Below are positions 1 through 8,500 of a DNA stretch of 64,000 bases, piece by piece. Under the pieces are notes generated by a model. That model made no database searches and was not told where the DNA came from. It worked only from the letters and a program-made list of their open reading frames with translations. The DNA comes from Burkholderiales bacterium (lineage in GTDB: Bacteria > Pseudomonadota > Gammaproteobacteria > Burkholderiales > Burkholderiaceae_F): positions 1,240,001 to 1,304,000 of the forward strand of contig JADJWR010000003.1 of NCBI GenBank assembly GCA_016716275.1, read 5' to 3'. Numbering within the stretch: position 1 is the first letter of the stretch; each line of letters starts with the position of its first letter. The translations under genes were made by a program, and so were the position numbers.

Positions 1-505
1 CGGCGATCAGTCCGAGGTGCCACAGCGAGGTGCCGGAGTAGATGCCCTGGACCTGCCCGAGCGCCGCCTCGACCACCACGATGTCGGACAGCCGATAGGC
101 CGCCCACAGCTTCAGCATCGGCTCGGACTCGAACAGTCCCCACGAAGCACCGGCTTCGGTGCGACGCCGCAGGTAGTCGTCGATCACGACGTCGCGGAAG
201 GTCGGCTTGCCGCCCGCCGCGGTCAGCGTGGTCTCCAGCTGCAGCCGATGCACCCAGCCATCGCGGCCGCTGTCCGTGCGGACCTTGTACCAGTCGGTGT
301 AGCGCAGCTCGACATCGATCCATTCGTCGCGCGCCGCGACGTGGAAGATCGGATAGCCGCGCCCGGGACCGGTGCGGATCTCGATGAACGGATCGTTCAC
401 CTGCAGCCGCTCGGCACTCGCCGGTCGCGACCACAGCCCGGGCAGCAGCAGCACGCAGCACAGCCCGAGGAAACGGGCGAGACGCAGGAGCTCGACCGCG
501 GCCAT
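1..505 (-). CDS. SH3b-domain secreted protein, 3' end outside window
   Basis: Last gene seen of a minus-strand operon; it continues past the left edge. The first 168 residues are visible. Residues 1-31 look like a signal peptide (hydrophobic run FLGLCCVLLLPGLW, cleavage near ASA/E). A bacterial SH3 fold follows at about residues 35-85, with the typical GPGRGYPIFHV and DGWVHR motifs, so it probably binds cell wall or another envelope component. The segment after it (WGLFESEPMLKLWAAYRL) alternates like outer-membrane beta strands, so the missing part may be a barrel; that is inference. The ATG lies 2 bases after the stop of the upstream lipoprotein gene, indicating co-translation. Family placement as SH3b is fairly safe; the role is unknown. 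Confidence 0.65.
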   Translation of the reverse strand, partial: MAAVELLRLARFLGLCCVLLLPGLWSRPASAERLQVNDPFIEIRTGPGRGYPIFHVAARDEWIDVELRYTDWYKVRTDSGRDGWVHRLQLETTLTAAGGKPTFRDVVIDDYLRRRTEAGASWGLFESEPMLKLWAAYRLSDIVVVEAALGQVQGIYSGTSLWHLGLIA

Positions 506-507
506 CG

Positions 508-1128
508 TCAGTCCGAATTGCAGCTGCCGGTTGCCGGATCCGGCGGCGTGAACATGCTGTTGCCCGCGGTCCCGAACTCGTCCTGGCCCTGCGGCATCGG
601 CCGGCCGATCCAGTAGCTGAACACGCGTGCGTTCGGATCCTGCTCGCTGGCGAAGATCAGTCCGCCGCCGTGCAGCACGCCGCGGATCAGCGGCTTGTTC
701 AGCAGCCGGCTCGAGGAAGGCGAACCGATCACCGTCTCGCCCTGCGTCGAGTAGAAGTTCTTGTACATGTCGGTGGCGCGGACCGTCTCCGGCGTGCTGG
801 CCGGATCCGTCAGGTCGACCTCGGCAGCGGTGAAGATGCGCAGGGCACCACCGGTGCCGTTGACGTTGTCGTGACAGCCGGACGCGGCGCAGCTGTTGGT
901 CGACACCACGCCGTTGACGTTGATCGGCAGCTGCGCCTGCAGGATCGGATAGACGCAGCGCTGGAAGTACTCGAACGACAGCTTCCGCCCGCTGGTTGCC
1001 GGCGGATTGCTGATCTCGGGCGGGTTGTCGAAGGGGTTCGACTCCGATCCGCCGCAGCCGGCCAGGCTGCCGATCAGCGCCACCGCCACCGCCACCGCCC
1101 GAACGGGGATTGGCCGCATCGTCGTCAC
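508..1128 (-). CDS. small lipoprotein with CX4CH motif
   Basis: 206 residues. The GTG start overlaps the stop of the preceding tri-haem gene (GTGA), so translation is coupled; an ATG three codons later is an alternative. The N-terminus is a lipoprotein signal with lipobox LAGC near residue 23. A cysteine pair followed by His (CAASGCH, spacing CX4CH) could bind haem c in the variant form seen in some multihaem cytochromes, or a metal. The C-terminal part (WIGRPMPQGQDEFG) recalls the end of cytochrome c domains of the planctomycete type. It is probably a periplasm-facing partner of the upstream cytochrome. I do not recognise a named family, and haem binding is unproven. Confidence 0.6.
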   Translation of the reverse strand: MTTMRPIPVRAVAVAVALIGSLAGCGGSESNPFDNPPEISNPPATSGRKLSFEYFQRCVYPILQAQLPINVNGVVSTNSCAASGCHDNVNGTGGALRIFTAAEVDLTDPASTPETVRATDMYKNFYSTQGETVIGSPSSSRLLNKPLIRGVLHGGGLIFASEQDPNARVFSYWIGRPMPQGQDEFGTAGNSMFTPPDPATGSCNSD

Positions 1129-4127
1129 TGCGCCGGGCAACCGGTCCGGATCCAGGCGGCGATCGCCTCGTACTCGGCGCTGCCGACGGGCAGCACCGCC
1201 GCCGATTGGCTGCCGGCGCCCGCCGGATGCGGCACCGTCGACGGCCTGGCGAGCAGGTAGGTCGTCGCCGGAGCGCAGGCGTCGCCGACCATGGTCAGCG
1301 TCACGTTGTAGTCGCCGTCGGCATCGCCGGTCAGCACGTAGCGGCTGCCACCGGACGAGGTGCCCGAACTGCCTTCGCTGCCCACCGGCTGGTGGCAGCC
1401 GACGCAGCGACTGCGCAGGATCGGCAGCACCTGCGTTTCGAAGGTCGACTGGGCGAGTCCGGTGACGCTGCGCACGCCGCTGCCGGTGCCGAACGGGTCG
1501 TTGTAGTACTGGCCGCCGAGGTCCATCCATTCGACGAGCAGTCGCTTCTCGGCGGCATTGAGCAGCGTCGCGTGGTTCGGTGCGGTCGCCGGCGGATTCG
1601 GGTGCGCCGTGCGGGCACCGCCGCCGGCAAGCAGCGTTTCGCCGAAGACGATTTCCGTCAGCCGGCTCTTGCGCGCCTGCCCTGCCGTATTCGTGGCGCC
1701 GGAACTCGTCTCCACCAGCGGCGCTCCGCGTTCGATCATCGGCACGCCGTTGCGCAGCCGCGTGACCGGCTGGCCGTTGGCATCGAGCAGCGGATCGCCG
1801 ACCAGCAGTTCCTCGTACGACACCAGCCGCCCGCTGCCGGCGACGTTGGCGCGCAGGTCGAGGCGTGCCGGATCGTTGTGGCAGCCGGTACAGGTGCCGG
1901 CGCCGCGATCTCGCGTCCACAACGGCTGGATGTGCTCGGGGTAGTTGATCACGCCGTCGACCGGCGCCGGCGTGGCGAGATCGTCGGCCGGGTTCGGATT
2001 GCCGGCGTAGCGCAGCGAGATCGACGAGCGCGCCGTCACGCCGGCGCGCGTGGTGTCGGCCCACACGTCGACGAACACCATGTCCGCCGTCAACTGGAGC
2101 ATCGCCGGATCGAGCCGCGTGCGCAGCGCCGCCATCGTCTCGCCCGACTGGTGCTGGCTTGCCAGCGCCGGCTTCAGCGCCGCCGGCTGCGTGTTGACCA
2201 CCGCGCCGGAGTTCAGCGCCGCGCCTCGGCGCGGGCTGTGGCAGCCGTCGCAGGTGCGCCGCTCGCCCGGCCGCACCTGGATCCAGTTGGTGTGCGTCTG
2301 GATGCCGCGGCCCTTGGCGTCGACCACCTGCAGCGCCAGCGGCACGTCGGCCGGCACCTGCAGCTTGAACGAACCGTCCGGCTCGATCGGCGCGTAGCCG
2401 AGGATCTGCTGCTGCTCGAAGTCGGTCTCGCCGATCGCCCCGCGCAGACCCATCGACGACGAAGGCGGTGCGATCGCCCGCAGCGCACGGACGAAGCGCG
2501 CCGGCGCACAGCGGTAGGCGGCGTCGGCCGGGTCCTTGATGCGCGCCAGGTCGGGAACCATCGCCCGCGTCTCGTGCGGGTCGGTGCTGGCGGTCATCGC
2601 GATGCCGACCGCACAGCCTGCCGGCCGGTCGGCGTCGGTCAGCATCACCTCGCCCATCCGCCGCAGGCCGTCGGTGTCGTAGACGCTGCGCACCTCGATC
2701 AGCGCCAGGCCGCGGGCGGCCAGCGCCGCATCGACGGTGGTCGGATCGGTGGCGTTGGGCTCGGCGCGCGGCTGCAGCGGGACCGGGTCGGTGTGCATGA
2801 AGCCCGCCGCCGGCGCGGCGATGATCAGAAAGGTCTGCTTCGCCGGGTCGTACATGTAGATCGCGTAGGCCGGCGGCACGTTGTCCTGCAACGGATCGTT
2901 GGCGACCTCCTCCTCGGAGCGGTTCTCGTCGCTCAGGCGCGCCTTCTCCTCGGCGGTCAGGCTCGCGCAGGCGACGACCACGCCGTTGCGAGTGACCTCG
3001 CACGGCGCGTAGCCGAGCAGCACGCGGTCGGTGCCGTCCCACAGCGGATACGGCGAGGTGACGCGGCCGAACTCCGACAGCCCGCGGCCGTCGTTGAGCC
3101 TCTGCGCAGTCGCCTGCTTCTGCCCGCCCTGCGCCGGCACCGAACTGCTGGCCGGCGTGTCCTGCTCGGAGTAGTTGGCGGCGTCGATGAACATCAGCGC
3201 GCCGCCCTCCTGCGTTCCCGACAGCGACATCAGCGTCGAGGCGACGAAGCCCTTGTAGGCGCCCTTCGGGTCCATGTCGCGCGGATGCAGGAAGCTGTTG
3301 CCCGGGCTCTGCGCGCCGTACAGCACGAACATGTCGGTGCCGTCCGGCTTGGCGCGGAAGATCGCGAAACGATTGCGGTCGGCGACGTGCTCCCAGCGCG
3401 AGAACATGATGTCGCCGTTCGGCCGCACCACCGGGTTGCGGTCATGGCTCTGGTTGAACGAGATCTGCGCGATGTCGCCGCCGGTGGAGTTCATCGTGTG
3501 CAGGTTGAACACCCGCTCCCGCTCGTACTCGTCGAGCGCGAAGTAGGCGCGGCCGAGGGCCTGGTTGGCGCGCGACTTGGCCTGCCGGTTCGAGGAGAAG
3601 ACGACGCCGCGGCCGTCCGGCAGGTAGGCCGGATCGACGTCGTCGTCCGACGTGCTCGCAGTCAGCCGGCGAAACGTGCCGCCCATGAATCCGCCGGCGG
3701 TCATGTCGTATTCCCAGATGTTCCAGCGGCCGGTGCAGGCCGGCGCATCGCCGACCGTCACGCCGTTCGCTGCCGGGCAGCGCATCGCGAAGACGATCTT
3801 CCGGCCGTCGTAGGAGACCTCGGGATCCGAAACGTCCCCCGCGCCCTGCGTGAAGCGAGTGGTGATGTTGTGCTCGGGTGCGCTCGGCGAGGACTTCTCG
3901 CGGATGATGAGGTCGCCGCCCGGCGCGCTCGGCGCGCCATTGGTGGGGTTCATCCGCACCGATGCGGCCCGCTTCACGTAGGCGATCGGCACGTCGCCGG
4001 CGACCACTACCGCCGAGGACGTGCTGAGCTCCCCCCCCGAGCAGCCGAACAGCCCTGCGACCGCCGCCGCGATCGCCACTGCGCCCGTCCACCGGCGCCC
4101 TGTACCAGACTCGCGGCCTTTCGCCAT
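1125..4127 (-). CDS. HzsA-related tri-haem lipoprotein with TolB-like propeller
   Basis: 1000 residues. Start chosen at the ATG after a strong GGAGGAG; the reading frame is open upstream but that part overlaps the ApbE gene. Lipoprotein signal with lipobox LFGC. The N-terminal half has PD40/TolB-type propeller repeats (VSYDGRKIVFAMR, YLPDGRGVVFSSNRQ, VRPNGDIMFSRW). The C-terminal half carries three haem c motifs, CDGCH (about 626), CTGCH (about 746) and CVGCH (about 908). Propeller plus cytochrome c modules is the layout of the hydrazine synthase alpha subunit family, which also occurs in many non-anammox bacteria as HzsA-related proteins of unknown role. No HzsB/C partners are visible, so hydrazine synthesis is unlikely. 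Probably an envelope redox enzyme or electron carrier, in an operon with ApbE. Confidence 0.75.
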   Translation of the reverse strand: MAKGRESGTGRRWTGAVAIAAAVAGLFGCSGGELSTSSAVVVAGDVPIAYVKRAASVRMNPTNGAPSAPGGDLIIREKSSPSAPEHNITTRFTQGAGDVSDPEVSYDGRKIVFAMRCPAANGVTVGDAPACTGRWNIWEYDMTAGGFMGGTFRRLTASTSDDDVDPAYLPDGRGVVFSSNRQAKSRANQALGRAYFALDEYERERVFNLHTMNSTGGDIAQISFNQSHDRNPVVRPNGDIMFSRWEHVADRNRFAIFRAKPDGTDMFVLYGAQSPGNSFLHPRDMDPKGAYKGFVASTLMSLSGTQEGGALMFIDAANYSEQDTPASSSVPAQGGQKQATAQRLNDGRGLSEFGRVTSPYPLWDGTDRVLLGYAPCEVTRNGVVVACASLTAEEKARLSDENRSEEEVANDPLQDNVPPAYAIYMYDPAKQTFLIIAAPAAGFMHTDPVPLQPRAEPNATDPTTVDAALAARGLALIEVRSVYDTDGLRRMGEVMLTDADRPAGCAVGIAMTASTDPHETRAMVPDLARIKDPADAAYRCAPARFVRALRAIAPPSSSMGLRGAIGETDFEQQQILGYAPIEPDGSFKLQVPADVPLALQVVDAKGRGIQTHTNWIQVRPGERRTCDGCHSPRRGAALNSGAVVNTQPAALKPALASQHQSGETMAALRTRLDPAMLQLTADMVFVDVWADTTRAGVTARSSISLRYAGNPNPADDLATPAPVDGVINYPEHIQPLWTRDRGAGTCTGCHNDPARLDLRANVAGSGRLVSYEELLVGDPLLDANGQPVTRLRNGVPMIERGAPLVETSSGATNTAGQARKSRLTEIVFGETLLAGGGARTAHPNPPATAPNHATLLNAAEKRLLVEWMDLGGQYYNDPFGTGSGVRSVTGLAQSTFETQVLPILRSRCVGCHQPVGSEGSSGTSSGGSRYVLTGDADGDYNVTLTMVGDACAPATTYLLARPSTVPHPAGAGSQSAAVLPVGSAEYEAIAAWIRTGCPAQ

Positions 4128-4149
4128 GACCGTCTCCTCCTCCGCAATT

Positions 4150-5133
4150 TCAGTGGCGAGCGGGCGTACCCACAGCCAGCAGCCCGCGCGAGCAATGCAG
4201 CCGTCCAGACGCATCGACGACGACCGCGTCGACGCCGGGCTGCGCCTCGACCAGGCGCAGACCCTCGTCGACGCCGAGCATGAAGACTGACTTCGACATG
4301 GCCTCGCTGGTCAGTCCGTCACCGGCGACGACGGTCACGCTGCGCACCGACGACGGCGAACGGCCGCTGCGTGGATCGATCAGGTGGTGATGGCGCACGC
4401 CGTCGGCCTCGAAGTAGCGCTCGTAGTCGCCCGAGGTCGACACCGCGACGTCCTCCAGCGGCAGCACCGCAACGACCTGGCCGCGTCGCCGTGGATCGCT
4501 GACGCCGATCGTCCATGGCCGGCCGAGGCGGTCGCCGACCAGGCGACTGTCGCCGCCGGCGCTGACGATGCCCTGCGCGATTCCGAAGCGGCGCAGGATG
4601 GCGGCGCCGCGCTCGACCGCGTGGCCCTTGGCGAAGCCGCCCAGATCGATCCGCATGCCTTCCCTCGCGAAGCGGACCGTGCGCGCCGCGGCGTCGAGAA
4701 CGAGCCCCCGGTAGCCCACCGCCGCGCGGGCGCGCGCCAGCCGCTCGTCGCTCGGCGCGACACCACGCCGGTAGTCGTACAGGTGACCGACCGCCGCGTA
4801 GGTGATGTCGAACAAGCCGCCGGAAAGCCGCGAGAAGTGCAGCGAGCGATCGAGCAGCGTCAGCATCTCGGCGCTCACCGGCACGGCACGCTGCGCCGCC
4901 TCGCGATTGATGCGCGACAGCTCGGAGTCCGGCTTGTATGGGCTCATCGCGGCGTCGATGCGGTGCATCTCCGCGATCACCGCGTCGGCCGCCGCCTCGC
5001 CCGTCGAGCGGTCGTCGCACCATAGAAGCACGCCGATTGCCGTGCCCATCACCGCCGCTTCGCGCTGCAGCCAGCCTGCGCCCGCGATCGTCGCGGCGCT
5101 TGGCCGATGTGCTTCGATGCCGCTGCCAGTCAA
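4150..5133 (-). CDS. apbE: FAD:protein FMN transferase (ApbE family)
   Basis: 327 residues. ApbE enzymes move FMN from FAD onto a Thr/Ser of target redox proteins. Family motifs are visible: MGTAIGVLL near the N-terminus, SGGLFDIT, IDLGGFAKGHAVE (substrate and Mg site), SAGGDSRLVG, STSGDYERYF and HHLIDPRSG. The best start is a TTG preceded by GGAG; no ATG or GTG lies further upstream before an in-frame stop, so no signal peptide can be assigned, unlike most periplasmic ApbE proteins. It ends 22 bases before the tri-haem lipoprotein start and leads that operon. No obvious FMN-binding-domain target is encoded nearby, so its substrate is unknown. Confidence 0.88.
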   Translation of the reverse strand: MTGSGIEAHRPSAATIAGAGWLQREAAVMGTAIGVLLWCDDRSTGEAAADAVIAEMHRIDAAMSPYKPDSELSRINREAAQRAVPVSAEMLTLLDRSLHFSRLSGGLFDITYAAVGHLYDYRRGVAPSDERLARARAAVGYRGLVLDAAARTVRFAREGMRIDLGGFAKGHAVERGAAILRRFGIAQGIVSAGGDSRLVGDRLGRPWTIGVSDPRRRGQVVAVLPLEDVAVSTSGDYERYFEADGVRHHHLIDPRSGRSPSSVRSVTVVAGDGLTSEAMSKSVFMLGVDEGLRLVEAQPGVDAVVVDASGRLHCSRGLLAVGTPARH

Positions 5134-5545
5134 CTCGAGCTCCGGTAGCCTGACCGCGCCGTCGCTCGCCTCTCGGACTCCGCGACAGCCGCTTCGCTGA
5201 CCGGTCGGCGCTGCAATTGCCGCTCGATGCCGGATCCGCGAACCCGTCGGCAGGTTATCGATGCATCGTGCTGGCCTCCTTCAACCGATCGAGCGAGAGC
5301 ACTCACCGGTCACTGCTAGTCCGAGCGACTCATCGCACGGGACTGGTAAAGACCCACACACGTGCGAACGCAGGCGGCGCGCGAGCAGCGCGCCTGCGCA
5401 ACCGCGCGACCGCTCAACCGCTCAAGTCAGCGCAGCCAGGCCGGCGATCAGGAAGGGCAGCGAGAAGCCGCAGGACAGGAGCGGGAACAGCCATCGCCAT
5501 GCCGCCGATCGCCACGCTCGCATCGACCGCAGGAGGCGGCGATTT
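5134..5545. other. intergenic stretch of about 410 bases
   Basis: Separates apbE from the cysteine synthase-like gene, both on the minus strand. The only coding candidate seen is a 33-codon minus-strand frame at 5422-5523 (listed separately). The rest has no clear gene. The apbE operon promoter probably lies between about 5134 and 5420, but no convincing -35/-10 pair could be picked. Confidence 0.5.
5422..5523 (-). CDS. possible 33-residue membrane peptide
   Basis: A minus-strand ATG frame of 33 codons with two Arg/Trp-rich turns (MRAWRSAAWRW) followed by one hydrophobic helix (LFPLLSCGFSLPFLIAGLAAL) and TGA. The positive-inside start and single helix are what a small inner-membrane protein looks like. 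It sits just downstream of the cysteine synthase-like gene on the same strand (22-base gap). No Shine-Dalgarno is evident, and short hydrophobic frames arise easily in GC-rich DNA. Function unknown. Confidence 0.25.
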   Translation of the reverse strand: MRAWRSAAWRWLFPLLSCGFSLPFLIAGLAALT

Positions 5546-6637
5546 CTAGCGACGACATTCGCGCACTCCCCAGTCCTGTGCCACGCCGCGCTCCAGAAAC
5601 GCGCCGATCCGCGGCAGGTACGGCGACGGATCGAGGCCGCTCGACCGCAGCCAGTCGTCGTCGTAGTAGCTGTGCGCGTAGCGCTCGCCGCCGTCGCACA
5701 TCACCAGCACCACCGAGCCACTTTCGCCCGCCTGCGCCATCCGCTGCAGCAGCGGCAGTGCGCCGTACAGGATGGTGCCGGTGGAACCGCCGGCACGGCG
5801 CCCGATCGCTCGCTGCAGCCAGTGGATGGCGGCGATCGACGCCGCATCGGGCACCTTGACCATCGCGTCGATCGACTCGCGGATGAACGAGGCCTCCACA
5901 CGTGGCCGGCCGATGCCCTCGATCCGCGAGGCACCCTCGCAGGTGAGCGTGCAGTCGCCGCTGGCGTAGTAGTCGTAGAAGACCGAGTCCTCGGGATCGG
6001 CAACCACCACCTCGGTGGCGTGCCGCCGGTAGCGCACGTAGCGAGTGAAGGTGGCCGGCGTGCCGCCGGTGCCGGCGGCGCAGACGATGTAGCGCGGCTC
6101 GGCATGCGGCTCGAGCGCCATCTGCGCGAACACCGACTCGGCGATGTTGTTGTTGCCGCGCCAGTCGGTCGCCCGCTCGGCATAGGTGAACTGGTCCATG
6201 TAGTGGCCGCTGCTGGCCGCCGCCAGCTGCACCGCCGCGTCGTAGATCTGCGCCGCGCGCTCGACGAAGTGACAGCGGCCACCGTAGAACTCGATCGCGG
6301 CGATCTTCTCCGGCGATGTGGCGCGCGGCATCACCGCCACGAAGGGCAGGCCGAGCAGTCCGGCGAAGTACGCCTCGGAGACGGCGGTCGAGCCGCTGGA
6401 AGCCTCGACGACCGTGGTGCCTTCGCGGATCCAGCCGTTGGCCAGCGCGTAGAGGAACAGCGAGCGGGCAAGCCGGTGCTTCAGGCTGCCGGTCGGATGG
6501 CTCGATTCGTCCTTCAGATAGACGTGCACGCCCGGCAGCGCCGGCAGCGGCAGCGGGATCAGATGGGTGTCTGCGCTGCGGTTGAAGTCCGCCTCGATGA
6601 TGCGGACGGCGTTGATGGTCCAGGTGCGGGAGGCCAT
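5546..6637 (-). CDS. PLP-dependent cysteine synthase / cysteine desulfhydrase family protein
   Basis: 363 residues from the ATG that begins MASRTW; 20 further codons are open upstream but lie in a repeat and look non-coding. Fold type II PLP enzyme: the Schiff-base lysine lies in HPTGSLKHRLA, substrate loop SSGSTAVSEAYFA, and phosphate-binding glycine run CAAGTGGTPATF. The pattern NNNIAESVFAQM plus the length fits the branch that contains fungal Cds1-type L-cysteine desulfhydrases rather than CysK/CysM, so it may release sulfide from cysteine. The exact reaction cannot be told from sequence. It stands alone, preceded by a REP-like pair and a divergent DUF1624 gene. No strong ribosome site is seen. 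Confidence 0.75.
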   Translation of the reverse strand: MASRTWTINAVRIIEADFNRSADTHLIPLPLPALPGVHVYLKDESSHPTGSLKHRLARSLFLYALANGWIREGTTVVEASSGSTAVSEAYFAGLLGLPFVAVMPRATSPEKIAAIEFYGGRCHFVERAAQIYDAAVQLAAASSGHYMDQFTYAERATDWRGNNNIAESVFAQMALEPHAEPRYIVCAAGTGGTPATFTRYVRYRRHATEVVVADPEDSVFYDYYASGDCTLTCEGASRIEGIGRPRVEASFIRESIDAMVKVPDAASIAAIHWLQRAIGRRAGGSTGTILYGALPLLQRMAQAGESGSVVLVMCDGGERYAHSYYDDDWLRSSGLDPSPYLPRIGAFLERGVAQDWGVRECRR

Positions 6638-6659
6638 GAGTGAGATGAGGACGGTCGCC

Positions 6660-6722
6660 GTCCCGGCGCAGGCCGGGACCCGGGTACAGCGCTGCAAATT
6701 GTGCCCCGGCCTGCGCCGGGGC
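6660..6722. repeat. pair of inverted REP-like palindromes
   Basis: Two perfect hairpins with 8-bp stems and 4-base loops: GTCCCGGC-gcag-GCCGGGAC at 6660-6679 and GCCCCGGC-ctgc-GCCGGGGC at 6703-6722. The second is the reverse complement of the first apart from one base pair, so this is one unit present twice in head-to-head orientation, like a BIME. It lies between divergently transcribed genes. REP elements of this GC-rich form are mobilised by RAYT transposases in many proteobacteria; no RAYT gene is in the window. Confidence 0.75.
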
Positions 6723-6774
6723 CACGGCTGCGGGGCGTCGCCAGTGTATGCGGCGGCCGAAGGCGGCAGCTAGC

Positions 6775-7518
6775 ATGGCAGCCGCAACCATGAACGCCGC
6801 CCACCACACTCGCCTGCCCCTGGTCGACGCGCTGCGCGGCTTCGCGGTTGCGCAGATGATCGTCTACCACTTCATCTACGACCTGAACCACTTCGGCTGG
6901 CTGCAGCTGGCGATGACCCGCGAGCAGCCGTGGGTCGGCTGGCGCACCGCGATCGTGACCCAGTTCCTGCTGCTGGTCGGCGTCAGCCTCGTGCTTCGGC
7001 TGGCGCGCAAGCCGGGCTGGCGCGACTTCTGGCTGCGCTGGGCGCAGGTGGCGGCGGCCGCCGCGCTGGTGTCGCTCGGCAGCTGGCTGATGTTCGGCCC
7101 GCGCCTCATCTACATCGGCATCCTGCACTTCATCGCCGTGGCGCTGCTCGTCGCCCGGCCGCTGGCGAGGCTGCGCGAGTGGAACTTCCTGCTTGCCGCG
7201 GCCGCGTTCGCGCTCTGGTGGCTGTACCGCGACCCGGCGTACAACGGCTTCCCGGCCAATATCGTCGGCTTCGTCACGATCAAGCCGCGCACCGAGGACT
7301 ACGTGCCGCTGTTCCCGTGGATCGCCGCGGTGCTGGCCGGCCTCGGCCTCGGCTCGCTGTGGCAGCGGCGCGGCTTCGCCCTCACGCCGGCCTGGCAGCG
7401 GCTGAACGCGCGGCCGCCGCGCTGGCTGGTCCTCGCCGGCACCTGGTCGCTCACCGTCTACCTGCTGCACCAGCCGGTCATGATCGGCCTGCTGTGGCTG
7501 GTCAGGCGACTGGTCTGA
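6775..7518 (+). CDS. DUF1624 / heparan-alpha-glucosaminide acetyltransferase-like membrane protein
   Basis: 247 residues from the ATG at 6775 (weak AAGG about 11 bases upstream); the ATG at 6790 is an alternative. The opening LPLVDALRGFAVAQMIVYH is the hallmark of the DUF1624 acyltransferase family, with Arg in the first loop and His on the first helix. About seven hydrophobic helices follow, ending in WSLTVYLLHQPVMIGLLWL, the usual last helix. Relatives are thought to move acetyl groups across the inner membrane; the acceptor here is unknown. It runs toward the cation efflux gene and their 3' ends overlap by 17 bases. Confidence 0.8.
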   Translation: MAAATMNAAHHTRLPLVDALRGFAVAQMIVYHFIYDLNHFGWLQLAMTREQPWVGWRTAIVTQFLLLVGVSLVLRLARKPGWRDFWLRWAQVAAAAALVSLGSWLMFGPRLIYIGILHFIAVALLVARPLARLREWNFLLAAAAFALWWLYRDPAYNGFPANIVGFVTIKPRTEDYVPLFPWIAAVLAGLGLGSLWQRRGFALTPAWQRLNARPPRWLVLAGTWSLTVYLLHQPVMIGLLWLVRRLV

Positions 7519-8461
7519 CCGGCACCGCCGTCGCCGTCGCGTCGCGGCGCAGCCACTCGGGCTGCAGCGTGATGTGGTCGATGCCGAAGTCGCGCCGCAT
7601 CAGATGGCGCACCTGGTGCAGGATCACCGGCCAGCGCTCGATGTCGTCGACCAGCACGTGCGCCGACAGCGCGCTGCGCCCGGGCACCATCGCCCAGACG
7701 TGCAGGTCGTGCACCGAGACGATGCCCGGCACCTGCGCCAGCGACAGACCCACCTTCTGGTACTCGACACCCTGCGGCACGCTGTCGAGCAGCACCAGCG
7801 TGGTTTCGCGCAGCACGCCGAAGGTCGAGCGCAGGATCAGCGCGGCGACGAACATCGACAGCAGCGGGTCGGCCACCAGCGGCCCGCCGAAGTAGATCAC
7901 CAGGCCGGCGACGATCGCCGCGACCGAGCCGAGCAGGTCGCCCATCACGTGGATCAGCGCCGCCCGCGTGTTGACGTTCTCGCGGTCGCGCGACAGCGCC
8001 CACGCCACCAGCACGTTGATCAGCAGGCCGACGCCGGCAATCGCGAACACGGCGAGCCCCTTGACCGGCACCGGGTTGGTCAGGCGGTCGATCGCCTCGT
8101 AGAAGATCCATGCCACCACGGCGAGCATGGCGAGCGCATTGACGAAGGCGGCGATCACCTCGACCCGCGCCAGACCGAACGAGTGCCGGTCCGAAACCGG
8201 CCGGCGGGCGATGATGTTGGCAGCCAGCGCGAACAGCAACGCTGCCGCGTCGGTCGCCATGTGGCCGGCGTCGGCAAGCAGCGCCAGAGAACCCGACCAC
8301 AGGCCGCCGACCAGCTCGACCAGCGCATAGCCGAGCGTCAGCGCGACGGCGATCGCCAGCGGCCGCGCGCCGTGCGGGCGCGACTGGTGGGTGTAGGCGC
8401 TGTCGCCCCGCCCGTGGCCGCCGAAGTGGTCGTGCTCCGGGTGCGGGTGCGGGCCGCTCAT
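7502..8461 (-). CDS. cation diffusion facilitator family transporter (CzcD/ZitB type)
   Basis: 319 residues from ATG; a GTG at 8482 with a GGCGG site is a possible earlier start. Proton-driven efflux of Zn2+, Co2+ or similar ions across the inner membrane. A His-rich N-terminus (HPHPEHDHFGGHGRG) precedes six helices; the zinc-site pattern HMATDAAAL (helix 2, preceded by LLADAG) and HVMGDLLGS (helix 5) are present. The cytoplasmic domain has SVHDLHVWAM and ends HITLQPEW, as in the CzcD/ZitB group. It lies downstream of the CoA-transferase genes, same strand with a 39-base gap, so may be read through from them without functional link. Confidence 0.9.
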   Translation of the reverse strand: MSGPHPHPEHDHFGGHGRGDSAYTHQSRPHGARPLAIAVALTLGYALVELVGGLWSGSLALLADAGHMATDAAALLFALAANIIARRPVSDRHSFGLARVEVIAAFVNALAMLAVVAWIFYEAIDRLTNPVPVKGLAVFAIAGVGLLINVLVAWALSRDRENVNTRAALIHVMGDLLGSVAAIVAGLVIYFGGPLVADPLLSMFVAALILRSTFGVLRETTLVLLDSVPQGVEYQKVGLSLAQVPGIVSVHDLHVWAMVPGRSALSAHVLVDDIERWPVILHQVRHLMRRDFGIDHITLQPEWLRRDATATAVPVRPVA

Positions 8462-8500
8462 CGCGCGTCGTGCCGCAGGCACCCGCCGGCGGTCAAGCCC

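Noticed and set aside
1125..4127. Hydrazine synthase and anammox metabolism
   Set aside because: Only the alpha-type architecture is present; no beta/gamma partners, and the genome context is betaproteobacterial.
1110..4283. A 1057-codon plus-strand frame opposite the HzsA-related gene
   Set aside because: Arg/Ala/His-rich antisense shadow of a GC-rich gene; the minus frame has signal peptide, haem motifs and a ribosome site.
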